64,000 nt of DNA from Branchiostoma belcheri (GCF_001625305.1 NW_017803379.1:2878704-2942703), one strand, 5' to 3'; shown: positions 18,680-31,410, numbered from the stretch's first letter. Numbers and translations are program-made. The notes: generated from the sequence alone by a model not told the origin.

Positions 18680-19654
18680 CGTTGCGATGTGGTGCAATAC
18701 AAGTGGTTGACTTAAAGAGGAACACAACCGTGTTCTTTTAACATTTGCCAGGCACAAGACAACATTGTCTGCCCACCAAGCAAATTGCCGTTATGCCCAA
18801 GGGCCAATTTACACTGTTAACTATCTATAAGTGTGATCATCTGGTAACATGGATTCTCCAGTGGGCCTTCTCAAAACAAGAAAAACCGGCAAACAACAAA
18901 ATAGCAGCTATACACAGTGGAATAGTAACAAAGTAATGTAAATCTGCTCGGTGCTCTAATTGCTCTGTTTACAGGTAATTACACTATCTGTTAATTGGTC
19001 CTTGTTAAAAATGATATGCAAGAAGGGAACCTGAAATAAGGTTTTTGAAAGCAAAAAGACCTCTTTGCTGAAAGCAAACCCTCCAAAGAACAACATTTCC
19101 GTCAGATTTGACTTGGACCATAGTTGAGAAAGCTGATGCACGACTTAGTCATGTAAAGTTAGAGAGAGGACGTTTTTATTTGATCATGATGTATAGGATA
19201 ACAAATAGATTGGTCTGACAACATAAAATGTGTAATTGGGCTAAGGCTGCAACTGTTGACTGTCAAGCATATTGGTACTTACTACATGCACATATTTCAT
19301 AACAACATAGTATGAAAATCAGTTGCCTAGATATCTTTACAGTAAATAGCTTAACTAGTATAGTTATTGTTCCATGAATGTTTTTCTTGAAAACCCTTGA
19401 TGCCCATAGTATCAACAGAAACATGTCCCCTTTCTGTTCCTATACCATATGTAGAACATCTATTTGTATCATACTGTTAGGTTTAAGAAAAGTAACATAT
19501 GAAGCATCTTGCTCCTCTGTACATGAGCAGTAATACAAAGAGTAAATAATATTGACATGTTAAAGTGTTGACATATTAATGTTTAAAAAGTGTCTACCAG
19601 TAATTACAGCAAGACATTTTACATGATTTGTTTTCTTTTCAAAGTTAGTTGGAA
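18680..19654. other. Intergenic: promoter of PIP-box copy 2 and 3' flank of NUP62
   Basis: AT-rich. On the minus strand an AATAAA at 19175-19180 lies about 475 bp past the NUP62 stop and may be its poly(A) signal. No clear TATA for PIP-box copy 2 and no repeats recognised. Confidence 0.45.
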
Positions 19655-22600
19655 TCATTCAAATGCGAGCCTGAAGCTGTGTTCCTGCTCCTTCCTTTGC
19701 ACTTCACACTGTTTGGCAACTTCATCCACTTTCCTCTGCAACACCGCTGGAAAGTAGTATAGAAAACACAGTTTGGATCATAAGTTTGAGACATGGCAGT
19801 GCTAGAAAATATTACCAAGGTTGTAGACAGGATGGATCCAAACTTCAAGAAACATATGGTTGACTAGTAAAAAAATAATGCAACAATTTATGAATGGCAA
19901 ACAAAAATGCTTATTGTTCTAATGAAAACCATCCATTTTTTGTTGTAAAAGTTTTCTGTTCTACTTTATTCAAAATACAGGTTAAATACTACTGCTTCCT
20001 AAAGATCTGTCTGTGTTATGCTGAAGGGCGGTTATGTCAACTAAACAGATACATATCTAAGTGATTATTTACAAGTGAATAATAATGTTCTTACCTGCAT
20101 TCTGGTCCAACCACTGTAAGGAGTCCATGTGTGCGTTCAGGATTCTGGCAATCTGGTGAAGCTAGAGGGAAGAAACAGAGAAGCTCAAGACTGCTCTACA
20201 TTCCTGGTTATCATCTATTACTTAGTATCAGTGTTTCTAAAGCAACCATCACTATAAAGAAGTAGAGGAAATCCTCTCCTCTCTTGCATATCATCTGATG
20301 TTTAAATGCTATACAATAATCCAAAGTAGAGTGAGGTCCCAGGCCTACAGAATGTCATGCTTGTAGCGGAGGAAACAAAATTCTTACTGGGTCATTGCTG
20401 GTGTTTGGAGCTCCTGATTGGTTGAGGTGTTCTATGATGTCCTTGATGTCTTGCATCATTCTCTTGAGCTGTGCATCTGTGTTCTCAGCTAACTGGTACC
20501 TGTGTGTGTACGGGCAACAGTACAGTTTCATTTCACTCTACCCACCAAAGACCTTGTCATGTATTACCCGTGTTGGAATACTGTGTGCCAGTCAGCGGCT
20601 CACCTATGTACAGTAAGACAAACTCAAAGCAGTACAACGGAGAGCAGTTTGGACAATACTACTAGGTGGATGCTTCACAACCTATGAACAAGCCAGGAAA
20701 GACTAAAACCATCCACTGCTCTCAGAGCGTAGACAGAAACTGTGCCTCAAGTTTGAGATTCACTTCAAAGCCCACTAACCATCAATACTACCAACAAAGG
20801 GATCGGACTATCATGGTAGAATCACTAGAAACAGAGACAAATACCGGACAAGAAAATGCAAGACAAACCGACTTCGAAACATAACTAACATACCCGTAAC
20901 TAAGATGGAGAAAATTTGACAATTGTATAGATGGAATTGAATAGATGGAAGTCCTCACGTATGTTCTCTCTCCAGGTCGGCGTGCTGCTGGTAGATGGAG
21001 GGAGCCTGGCTCTTCACAGCGCCCTCTAGCGGCTGTAGCATGTCCTCCAGCTCCCGCTGCTGTGCAAGGATGAAGTCCAGCTCGTGGTCCAGCCGGCCCT
21101 GGTCCAGCTTCACACGCTGCACCGCCTCGTTCAGGGCTACAATCTGGAACATGTCAGAGTGGTGTTAGAAACATATAGATACCCCGAAAATAATTTCATC
21201 AAGTTGGTAGGTCCTGCAAACTGGACCCGACCCTGGGCCAAGTTGTGGCTGGCAAGTATTTCTGATGTCTACCTGCACCTAACCTGCATGTCCATGTACA
21301 TGAACTATCCATGTACAGTCAATATACAAATGTAGGGGTATGTGCATGTTATTTGCTGCAATCACTGTTACCACCTACCAAGTATAAAATAAATAATGGT
21401 AATGGTTTCTGAACAGTTTTTAGTATGATCCAAACTTCTCAAAGTCTGAGTGGTGCAGGTAAAATTTGTCTGGTGCAGATAATTTAGAAAAAAGTAATTT
21501 GAGCCCTGCAAGTACCAGGCATTATTACTGACCTTCTCCCCGTTCTCGATGACCTGTCTGTCCCAGGCGTTGACCTGCGTGGCCTGGTGCAGGAAGGTTC
21601 TCTCTGTCTCCTCCAGCTGGACACTCCACTTGTTAATCTTCTCTTCCAGCTGGGTGAAGGTCATGGTCGGGCCTTTGGTGGCACTGTGGAAAAAATGACA
21701 ACATTATAACCACACAGTTGTCATGGTCAGAACTTAGTGGCGCTGTGGAAAAAACAACAACAGCATCATAACCACCATTTAATCATCATTTGATTAAATG
21801 AAGACTCTCCTACGTCCTAACTACATGTACAATACATTATGGATACCAGATACATGCTATTTTTCAGCCCCTTCTTGACTAAGCTTACCTGGCAGCTGTA
21901 GTTGTTGCAGCTGTGCTTGCAGCAGGTGCAGACGTCTGGGCACCTGCCAGTGAGAAGGACGTGTTTGTAGTGGGCTTGACTGCAGCGACTCCCGACAGTA
22001 ACCCAGCTGCAGTAGTTCCCCCTGCAGTTGTAGCTGCAGTGGCACCAAACGTCAGGGATGTTGTAGGTTTGGCTGCAGCTGTTGTTGCAGCAGTTGTGGC
22101 AGCTGCGCCAAAGTTCAGGCCTGTTGGTAGCTGTGTGGTGGTTGTAGCTGCTGCTGTAGCCTTGGCAGCTGAAACGGCAGGGGTGGCGCTGGCTGAAACA
22201 AGAAAGACATAAATAATAACAGTTTTTAACTTCTAAATTCTTCTGCAATTAACCTGTATGTGTTGCATAATGCCTCAACGATTGGTCATAAGCAGCCTTG
22301 TTATTTATAGCAATGCAAATTGATGAAGACATTGCATGTTGCCTTTTCATGTACTTACAAGGCAAGAAGGTATAGGGAAGAAAGACTTTTTAAAAAATTT
22401 CCACTTAAAAATTTTACAACAATGTACAGAGAATATGGGAGATGAAACATGATTGAGTTATAGAGAATAATGAAAAGCTTAATATCTAAATACCTATTTC
22501 TTTCAAGCATTTTTACTCTCAATACGTCAAAGCAATGTACTGATATGTCCATACTGACCTGTCGTGGTCCCTCCTCCAAACAGGACACTTCCAGTTGCCG

Positions 22601-23513
22601 TGGCTACAGGCGTGGCCCCCAGTACCAGCCCTGTCGGCACGGTGGTACCTGTGGTGGTAGCGGGGGTAGCGGCAGACACTGCTGTGGTCTGGCCGAAGGA
22701 AAAGCCGGGGGTGCTGGTCGTCAGGGGCTGACTGAAGCTGAACCCTCCGCTGTTAGTCTGAGGAGTTGGTGTGGCAAAAGCAGCTGCAGGCATCCACAAA
22801 AAAAAAACACCTTTCTTAGTAACGTTTTCCTCAGTATCATTTCAACAAAGGTTTTAACACTGTGATACTGGATAATATCTCTTGTTATTCATCTATGATC
22901 TAGCACAGGATGGAAGTATAACTTCATATGTACAAACAGTGGTACAAGTCTGGTTACAATCTTACTACCAGTACATCTGTAGCATATTTCGCCTGGGTGC
23001 CATCCTGTTTGAATGCCGGGACTCCCATACTCGCTTCTAAAATTTTTTAGGGTTATGGGAGCCCTGGCATACAAATAGGATGGCACCAAGGCTATGGCAT
23101 ACTAGCCATAAAAATGTAGTAGTATGTACAGGTCCAGCTTCTTCTTGCTTCTGAAGACAGCTGTAGGTATAAGACCAGATTGAGCTTATAAATATAATAG
23201 TATACATAGTTTATCGAGTTGCATGACGAATATGGAGTTTTCCTTGCTATCTTAAGATCTAAAACTAGGGAACTTATCTTGTATACAACTGCATAGAGTC
23301 TTTTATACCTGGTTTTGACTGTGGTGTGAAGCCTAAAGACCCAGGCTGACCAGCTGCAGAGGGAGTGGACATCACTTGACCGCCAAGAGTGAACCCGGGC
23401 TTGGGATCCACCGCGCCTGCTGTCGTTGAAGCCGGCATGGCGAACAGGCTGGCGGTCGGTGCAGCGGTCGTTGTCTGACCTGGGGTGGCCTGTGTTTGTC
23501 CAAATGTAAACAT
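19655..23513 (-). CDS. NUP62: Nucleoporin p62 (446 aa, 8 coding exons)
   Basis: Central-channel nucleoporin that forms a triple coiled-coil complex with NUP54 and NUP58; its FG repeats make the transport barrier. Exons in transcript order: 23513-23309, 22783-22559, 22192-21889, 21683-21533, 21143-20959, 20499-20388, 20161-20095, 19746-19655; 1341 nt, all phases consistent. The N-terminal half is low-complexity Thr/Ala/Pro with FG motifs (TFGQTQ, FSFGQT, LFGGG, NFGAA, LTFGA). The C-terminal coiled coil is strongly conserved: TFTQLEEKINKWSVQLEE, FLHQATQVNAWDRQVIENG, VKLDQGRLDHELDFILAQQ, IKDIIEHLNQSGAP and ILNAHMDSLQWLDQNAAV. It is shorter than human NUP62 (522 aa), all in the FG part. The ATG at 23513 follows a splice acceptor directly, so a non-coding 5' exon lies upstream, probably near 24.2 kb. 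Confidence 0.95.
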
Positions 23514-24418
23514 CTGTGGAAAGATCAGAAATGATACAATTTTTAAAGATCTACTCTACGTACATACTCTACTCTACTTAAGTTAGAGTTCTACTACCTC
23601 CTTCAGGCTGTCATGATTTAAAAAATACATGCATGAAAACACCAGTCTACTACTACTACTACAGTACTACAACTGATGCTGCTACTAACTACTTCATAAG
23701 CATGATTTCATGTTATTATAGTTAATGTTTATTTCATGATAAATATCAAGGACCTTGCTTAAAATTATCAAGGAGCTTTAACGTTATATAGGGAAAGCTC
23801 CATGCTTAATGCAACATACTAAAATATGTTTAACAGTGGCAAACGACTAGTGTGATATCTTAAGCAAAGGGCCAAGAGTTTGGGCTGGATGGGCAAAGAC
23901 TTTGGGGTGGAAAACATCCAAGGAAACTTCCGAAGTGACAAAAACTGACATGTGGTAAACGGCTGCAGTGCCCCCCTCCCCTAAAACCTGACATCGAAAC
24001 TTTACGTAAATTACGTTACCTTTGTTTGGTATATCAGCTACTCATGAGAAATACTCTATTCACTTGATATCAGTGATTCAAGCTCTTCTATCGACGGAGT
24101 ATTGCCCTCAAATCCTTTTCTTCTTTGACAAAATTATTTGGTTGAAAACAGGAACAGAAACCGCGCAATCGAGTATGCTCGACTGTAAACATAGCCGCTT
24201 ATTCGTCAGAATCCGAATCAGTAGCTTACCACAGTGGTAGCTTACCGTAGTAGCAAATTCTTCTCAGCCGATTCGAATGCATTTACGTCACTTTCGCCAG
24301 GTCCACAGTCTTACTAGTAATGTTGTCACCCGTAAACGTTTATGTGATAAAGTTAGGATGTTTCAAGTATATGCTCCCACTGGAAAGGGGTGGTTTGGTA
24401 GACAGTAACACAGTGACC
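23514..24418 (-). promoter_or_regulatory. NUP62 upstream region with CRE-like site
   Basis: Expected to contain a non-coding first exon of NUP62. Minus-strand donor-like GTAAGC sequences lie near 24229 and 24246, and a CRE-like TTACGTCA at 24283-24290 sits just beyond. The positions fit a promoter for the minus-strand gene, but none of this is decisive. Confidence 0.35.
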
Positions 24419-24510
24419 CACGCACGCACGCACACAGACGCGCACGCGCGCACGCACGCACACTGACACCGTACATACGCACACGCGCGCACGCACGCAC
24501 ACACACACGT
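24419..24510. repeat. (CGCA)n / (CA)n microsatellite
   Basis: Alternating purine-pyrimidine tract of CGCA and CACA units, interrupted around 24460-24478, between NUP62 and the ZU5-death-domain receptor gene. Confidence 0.95.
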
Positions 24511-25271
24511 TGATTTACAAAAATGAGACACGTACAAATGCAATAAACTTTTATTTCCGTGCTATTGCTATATGTATATATGTGCATTCAAACATCTCTT
24601 GATAACATGTGTAAGATATTAGGATAATATGAAATGCTATAATATCTCAATACTAAATATCTTATAAATTTCAGGCTCAATAAAAAAAACATAAAAGAGC
24701 CAACTTTAAAGTATCTAGAACGCATAACATACTGTATACATGCATAACATCCACCTTAAAGTTTACGTGGCTTTCACCAAATGTACTTAATTTCAGACCG
24801 TGCTTATTAAAGTACAATGTTATATCTTGTTACATATATTTCAACACTAAATAAGTACACAAAAATTATTAGCCTAAGTTTGATGCTTAGTTGTCGACAC
24901 GATGATATCACATAACTGGACAACAATAAAGAAGTTTCAAGTTTTTTTTACAAAATTCCACCACCGCCAGATCTTAATTATCATGATTATTATGTATAAA
25001 AAATCTCTTCAGTAACATTTTTATTTCTGATAAAAAAATATAAGAATTTCACACATAAACTGGTACCGTAATGTTAAATTTCGTACAGAAATATCATCAG
25101 CTTCGTCACCACATTTATTTTCTTGCGTAGGGAATTGAATATCACTCTTCAAGGCATCGGACATACAATATTCCACAACTTTACAGATATGTACATTTAG
25201 ATTGTCTCCTTGAAAATTAAACACATTCCTTAACAAAAGCTGTTTCGACCATCCATTTGACCAGTTTTTAA
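24511..25271 (-). other. 3' UTR and flank of the TNFR-ZU5-DD receptor gene
   Basis: AT-rich region after the minus-strand stop codon. A minus-strand AATAAA at 25020-25025 is a plausible poly(A) signal about 250 nt past the stop. No other gene is seen. Confidence 0.5.
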
Positions 25272-28200
25272 TCACACCTCTGTCTCTACCTTATTCTTAT
25301 CATCCTGTTTGGGATGTTTGGTTGGGTAGACTACAGTGTTTGGTAGATTCTGGTGATTGCCTTCAAGCAACCTGCTAGCTTCTGATTCTTCATCAAAAAG
25401 ATGTGATTTGCTGAATGTACTAGAGGCTATGTCGGATGCGGAGCTCGAGGTAGCTATAGACAGCTGACTACCAGTAGAGGGACTGGGCGGCCCTAACCCA
25501 CTGTCATCTGTACTATTGGATACTATCGACTGGGGTCGCTCTTTCAACTTACTCTCAACAAGTAAAGCTAAATCAGAACGCTCGATAGTGGTAAGGATCT
25601 GAGCAAGCTCTTCCAAGATTTGGCTACTCGTTTGTTGTCTTTTCAGTCCACGCAGTTCCATGTACATCAGGAGGCAGTGCGTAGGGCTGTCAAACCTTTG
25701 ATCTAACAAAGTCGTCTCCGAACAGTCGAATCCGAGTTCCTGGGAAAACTGCCTAAAGTCGTGGCCGGTGTCAACTTTTACATCAAGACGCATGAGCTTT
25801 TCTTGTAGGTCCTGTGGAATAGCGTTTGGTTGGAATTTCGAGTTACCCCCCGTCAGATAGTACAGGAACGTGGCAGGGGAGGGAGGCTGGTCTACTGAGA
25901 GGAACCTGTCCATCACCGAAGGGGATAATTCCCCCCGAGTTCGGTCAAAGCTGTGATCCTGCTCACTAGTACTAGACACCAAACTCAGTGAGAAATCGAA
26001 CTCAGCGGAGGAGGAATTGGATTTCTGCGAAGCGGCGACGTGGACAGAGGCGCAGGTGTTCTCGGAGACAGCACGCAGGTGAAAGGTCACGTGTTGTCCT
26101 TGAGGATTGCTGTTCTGCTGAACAGACGTGTAACCGATCACCTGTTTGTGCTGTGTTAGCATCTCCCAGCCCGCTGAATTTAAACTCATTTTAACCTTGA
26201 CATCTTTCTCATTACTCAGAAAAGTCATTTCTTTCTGTGGACATGTCGGATGGAAGCCATTTTCGCGTTCCTGTTTTTCAACAAGACTCAGCGACTCGGG
26301 AGTGTCGTTAACACAAAACACGTGGATTTCGAAAAACCTGTCTGTCACCAGCCTTGAAAAAATCATGATCTTGACTTGCTTGGCTTTTGCTTTCAACCCA
26401 AAGAGGGTGAAATGGGAAGTATACACAAGGCACTCGCGATCACCGCCTTTCATCATGTAGCTAACCCCGCAGCTTCCGTCCATACTAACTTCTCTCCACT
26501 TTGGAGCTTCGTCAAGAGACGTCTCACTTACAACAAGTGTGACGTCACTTGACGTCACGTCCCCACAGTGTGGAAAGCTCAGCAAAGCTGGGTTGCGGAA
26601 GGAGGCGTGTGGACTGCAGGAAATCACGGGACTGACAAGCGATTCGCCCTTTGCAAGCGGGGGCAGGTACCTGGGACTGTTGAGAACAGCTAGCCCTATG
26701 CCAGTGTCTCTTTCAACGCTGTCAATGCAAAGGTAAGCACCCAACGCAGGAAGCCGAAGACAACCACCATCCTCACCAAGCCTAGCTTGTGCAATGTCTA
26801 CCCAAAGTTTGCTCTTGCTAGACCTGCTAAGCAATTCAGAGATATCAGATACGTTATTACTCCCTTCTACTGTATAACCAAAATGGAGCGGCGACTGAAC
26901 AATTTCTGTGGGACTTGGCGGGTTGCCACTATCCAATGAGCCGCTTTTCTGATGAGACCACGACACATCGCAGCCTGAGTCTGTACTTAGCTGCTTCCCG
27001 TTAAGAGTGGGGATGAAGTCCGTTGAAAGCCCATCTGTAGGGGACGCCCTTTCATTGTTGCCACAGCCAGGAGCGTCGTCGGCCCGAAGTGAACGTTCAC
27101 AATCCGTCACAGTAGCTCTGTTCGCGCTCCTACGGGAGTAGAAATAGAGATACATTAGCATGGGCAACAATATAGTTCTAGCTGACCAGACACGCTAATG
27201 TCGGTTTTGTTGGTATGGATTCTGATCGATCGAATGGTATCTATCTCAACATGCTAGCTCTCCAAAAGTAACGTTATATTTCATAAAGTAAGTTAATGTA
27301 CTCAAGGCTTGAAATGCTAGGTTGCGTTTGGTTATTAAAGGTTAATAGCCTAGAGTACCACTTCAGAGGAAATCAACTCAACAGAAAGTTGGTTTAGGAC
27401 TGACCTCGCTTTCCGCAGGCGAAAACTCGCAAATCCCACCACAAAGAAGAACAGAACAGCGGTTGGGACACCGATGAAGATCGGCAGGTGCAGCGTCGCG
27501 GCGTCCGCCAGGGCCACTTCTGGGAGGACGGTGGTTCGGAAGGTACTTGTTGTCATGGCACCTGTTGTCACTACCTCTTCCACGGACGACTCGCGTGTCC
27601 ACATGTGGCTAAAAGCTGATGGAGACAGAGGAAGGATCATTCAGGATCGGACGGCAACTTATGTTTCCATGACGTGGACGTAATAACTAATATGCATTCT
27701 GGGATACAAAATCGTAAGCAGCCAGATTACGTAAATGTAAGTAGGTCTACAAGAAGAATCTACAAGTCACATCAGAAGCCACACACCAGAGGCGCAAAGA
27801 TACTGTAGTCTGCTGAGACTGGACTGATAAAAATACAAAAGGAACGCGGTAGAAACATTACCACAAGAGGAACTATGACACACGTGTATCATTAGTTGTG
27901 CTTGAAGCACAAGTACAGAGTCATCTATCTCTAGGTTCCTGTATTAGGTACACTTTTGCCTTGAAGGATTCATTACCGACCATACATTGATCTGCTGCCC
28001 AAATCCATCCGTTATATGCTATCCACAATGTCACACCAACTTACATGTACTTTCCCATGCTGTTTCACGGACGCACATCCCCATAAATGCGACGAAGCTG
28101 AAACATATTAGAGAGATGGATGTCATAAAGAATGTCGTCAAAACTACCTAAAAATTTGAACCGTAAGTTTCCTCTTCAGTCTAAAATGATATTAAATGTT

Positions 28201-29408
28201 CTGATGAATATATACTTGGCAGTGCGATGATGCTTAATTATTTGCCACACATTTCGCAGCAATGTCGCCAAAGGGTTGCAAGTTTTGTTCGGTACATGCA
28301 TGATCGTTTGTTCCCGACACCCGGTAAATTACACCCACTGCCTAATTCATGACTTACCCTGACAGGCAGTCCCCACATGCTGTCTGGGAGGTAGCTGTAC
28401 ACGGCTTCCACTCCGTTCTGTACACGCGGGTACAGTTTAGACACAGGAGACACTCCGTCTGCAAACCATACCCACATGTCCTACTCTTGAATAAGCCCTC
28501 CGGACAATCCTGTAGTCAAAACACATGTTTGAATTAGAATATTTGAGGGCTATTGCTATCTTGTAGTGATAATTAAGTTTAATTAAAAGTGTTGCTGGCT
28601 AAAAGTTGATATATGTACATGGAGAAAATAAGTTGATATTTTCCATCTTAGCATGTATCAGTTAGTAGCTTAAAATTGTTATTGCATATGTAAACACTGA
28701 GCCTGATAATTCCATTATACTACTACTATTGTTTACAGCATGACACACATTTAAGTCCTTCGAGCAATAATTCAATACCTTGCCTATACATGTAATTGCC
28801 ATTATCCAACTTGTTTTCTATTGATAAGTATTATAGCCAGAGCTAGTTTGAACTTACCGGTTCCGCTGGACACCTGACGCATTGGCGGTGCTGGTCCAGG
28901 TATCTCTTGGGCGACTTGCACGTTGCTCGCGAGGAAACCTGTGAAGTATACAGGCGTTTGTTTTATTGAAAACCTGATTATTCATCCCATTAAAACATTA
29001 CTTGTAAAACATGCTTATGTAAATGTAACGAGACTAAATCCCCCCTGCTATAAAATTACAACATGATGTAACCCAACACCAGTTACCATGGTGACAGACG
29101 TCTGGTTCAGGTCATTGACCTTACTGGTTTGGAGAAGAAGAAGAGGAGGAAACAGAGCAAAAACAATATGTTTTCCTTCGGTAAACATAATTAGCACGTC
29201 TTTGAAGGGCCATAATTTTGCAGCAGTTTCTTGCAACACAAGACAGTGCGCATGACGTAACATTGTTATAGCAAAGAACAAAAGTTAAGGGCATGGAGTT
29301 AAACATGGATCCATGGAAAGGGTTAACAATTGACATTGTACTCACGTGATGTATTGGAACAAGGATAAGAACTGCCAGCTGTAGAAGGAGTTCTTGTAGT
29401 TTCACCAT
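25272..29408 (-). CDS. TNFR-type ectodomain receptor with ZU5-UPA-death domain tail (805 aa, 6 exons)
   Basis: Single-pass receptor model. Exons in transcript order: 29408-29346, 28938-28858, 28509-28358, 28097-28045, 27615-27405, 27129-25272; 2418 nt, every phase consistent. Residues 1-21 form a signal peptide (MVKLQELLLQLAVLILVP). Residues about 28-99 carry about ten cysteines in TNF-receptor spacing (CPEGLF, CLLCLNCTRVYR, then EWKPCTATSQTACGDCLSG). A Ser/Thr-rich stalk leads to a membrane helix at about 160-182 (LPIFIGVPTAVLFFFVVGF). Inside: ZU5 about 304-431 (LVSPVISCSPHASFRNPALL resembles UNC5), UPA about 433-568, death domain about 623-718 (IPQDLQEKLMRLDVK, ERSDLALLVE), and a Ser-rich tail ending in ETEV, a class I PDZ ligand. 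HF-T occurs between ZU5 and UPA, where PIDD and NLRP1 self-cleave at HF-S. The intracellular half is certain. The join to the ectodomain rests on splice signals and phase; the 53-nt exon at 28045 is the least certain. Confidence 0.85.
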
Positions 29409-29814
29409 TGCCCTTCTGCGTTATGGGACCACCCTGGTACTGAAAAACATATGTGTGAATCACGGTGTCAGAATCTGTCAAAAGTTTTATATGTTGCACA
29501 GTTTCTCAATAAACTGGCATTCGATTCAAATTACAATATTTACATAATCTTTGATCCAGAAGGGTGCGGGTATGTCCTCCTGTTATTGTTCCTCCAGTCA
29601 CGTGTCATGTTGTTGGGCAATGTAATGAGGAAGTAACAGTTGGACACACCTGAGCACGCGGACAGCTCGTGATCAAGAGTTTTACAATCGTTCGTCAAGC
29701 TCGTACATGTAAGGGCACGCTTTTGCTGGCCTGACTAATCAGGATACCCGATAGTCCGCTCTTTGAGCGCCGGACAAAGAGCTTGTGTACACAGGCTACG
29801 CTTTTGCCAGGCCC
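29409..29814. other. 5' flank of the TNFR-ZU5-DD receptor gene
   Basis: Probable 5' UTR and promoter side of the minus-strand receptor gene. No clear TATA box; no other gene recognised. Confidence 0.4.
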
Positions 29815-30918
29815 GGGGAAGTTTCACAACTTTAAAGGGAGCAGAACACGGTTTTCACCCTAAGGGGATTTTTATAGAATCCTCGCACTTCCTCCAAAGT
29901 GAAAAGGTTTGACGCTTCAAAATTCATAATAGGGTGCACAAGCAAGCTACGAAAATTGAATATGTTTGGGTTAAGCGTACAGTCTATATACAAAATATGT
30001 GAACTATGTGGGCCGAGAATGGGTGAAATCAGTGTATAATTTGTGACGTGACCCCGAAAACGAAAGATTAACATTCCTTCCTTTGAAAGAGAAAGCATAA
30101 CATTATGAGGAGTGTTGACGAAATCACATGTTTTAACATTTTCCTCCCGGTCTACGCTACGCATATTTCTCGTGTACTCACCTTTATAATGTTGGGCTCA
30201 CCGGCCGTGAAGTTTTGCGTGCTGTATCACGCCAGGACAGCACTTGCTTTCTACCTGAGATGATCTGAGATTGGACTGAGGAAAAATGAGTAACACATTT
30301 GTCTAAATGGGTGTTACGTGATCACATGTCAAGCATCTGTCCAATAGCAGATTATTTTTTTTGTTGACGTCTCATTAATTAAGAGCATGGCGTCAACTCC
30401 GGGATTTCCATGGCCAGGGTACGTGTTGGGGAATCCCCTTTGCAATTTGAAAGACGTGACTTCCTGTCCTGGAACCCCGTAGTTCTGGCACAAAGTAGTG
30501 CAGCGCAATACTTGAGAAAGCTGCATGCAGAGATTCTTCAGCGAGGTGAAAACTTTGCTGACTGGTACAGGAATGCATCGGTTTGAATATCGTGTAGTCT
30601 GAATTATGATGTTAATTTCGATGCAGATTGGCGCCTGGATTCCATACTCAAGTTACCGCCTAGTACTATGGTGTTTGCTGCTATTCACATAATACCTGCA
30701 GTAGGCACTATCAAAGAAGGATACAAGGAACCGAGCAGGCAAACTTAAGCTGATTTTCACACAGATTTGTAGATTGTACCCTGAACCCAAACATTTGTAG
30801 TTTACTTGTGCACCCTACTATAAATTTTGAACCCTCTCACTTTGGGTTCCCTGGCTATAGAAATCCCATTAACTGTGAAAACAGTGTTCTGCTGTCTTCA
30901 AAGTTGTGAAACTTCCCC
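29815..30918. mobile_element. 1.1-kb non-autonomous DNA transposon with long TIRs
   Basis: The left end GGGGAAGTTTCACAACTTT is mirrored exactly at the right end (about 30900-30918). The similarity continues inward for about 170 bp, including GTGCACAAG followed by TACRAA and GTTTGGGTT, at roughly three quarters identity by eye. There is no transposase-like reading frame inside. The interior could still hold 5' UTR exon sequence of the neighbouring receptor. The target-site duplication is unclear. Confidence 0.65.
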
Positions 30919-31410
30919 GAAGTGATTATCTCCTTAAAGAACAAGTGAGTCATGATCATGGCCAGGTTATTTGATACCCACCAGTTAAATAAGGCCTCCC
31001 CTTAACGCGGAACTAGGGTACAAAATTCTGCACAGTCATCGAGGTAGCTAAAAGGTACAACAAAAGTGCTCTAAAAGTACAAGGCGATTTTGAACACTGC
31101 TAGTTCATTCTACAGGCAGTTACAGAGAGGATTTTGCTACTCACAAGAGACTTTTCTTCCACTTGTACCGAGCAGTTGACGGTGTCTCAACTCTTGACCG
31201 CGGACAGAAGAAACTTCCGCCCGCTGCCTTGATGTCGTCCCTGGCCTAAAAATTACTGATACCTGTAGTCTGATCACACGACTTCTGACCAATCATGTGC
31301 AGGAAGACTATCAGTGTGTGGGAGGTGTCTTGGACCTTGGCCACATGACGTCATATGGAAACTCCGTCAGCGGGAAATACCCACCGTTTTAGTTGTGTGG
31401 GCACATCAGT
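30919..31410. other. Intergenic
   Basis: No gene or recognised repeat seen; flanked by the TIR element on the left and the first palindromic family A element on the right. Confidence 0.5.

Noticed and set aside
21817-22248. Cys/Ser-rich minus-strand frame over a NUP62 exon
   Set aside because: It is the shifted frame of the Ala/Thr-rich FG exon; the true frame fits NUP62 phases on both sides.
28238-28477. Alternative frame of the receptor's cysteine-rich exon
   Set aside because: The frame giving CPEGLF...CLLCLNC...ACGDC joins its neighbours in phase and shows TNFR spacing; this one does not.
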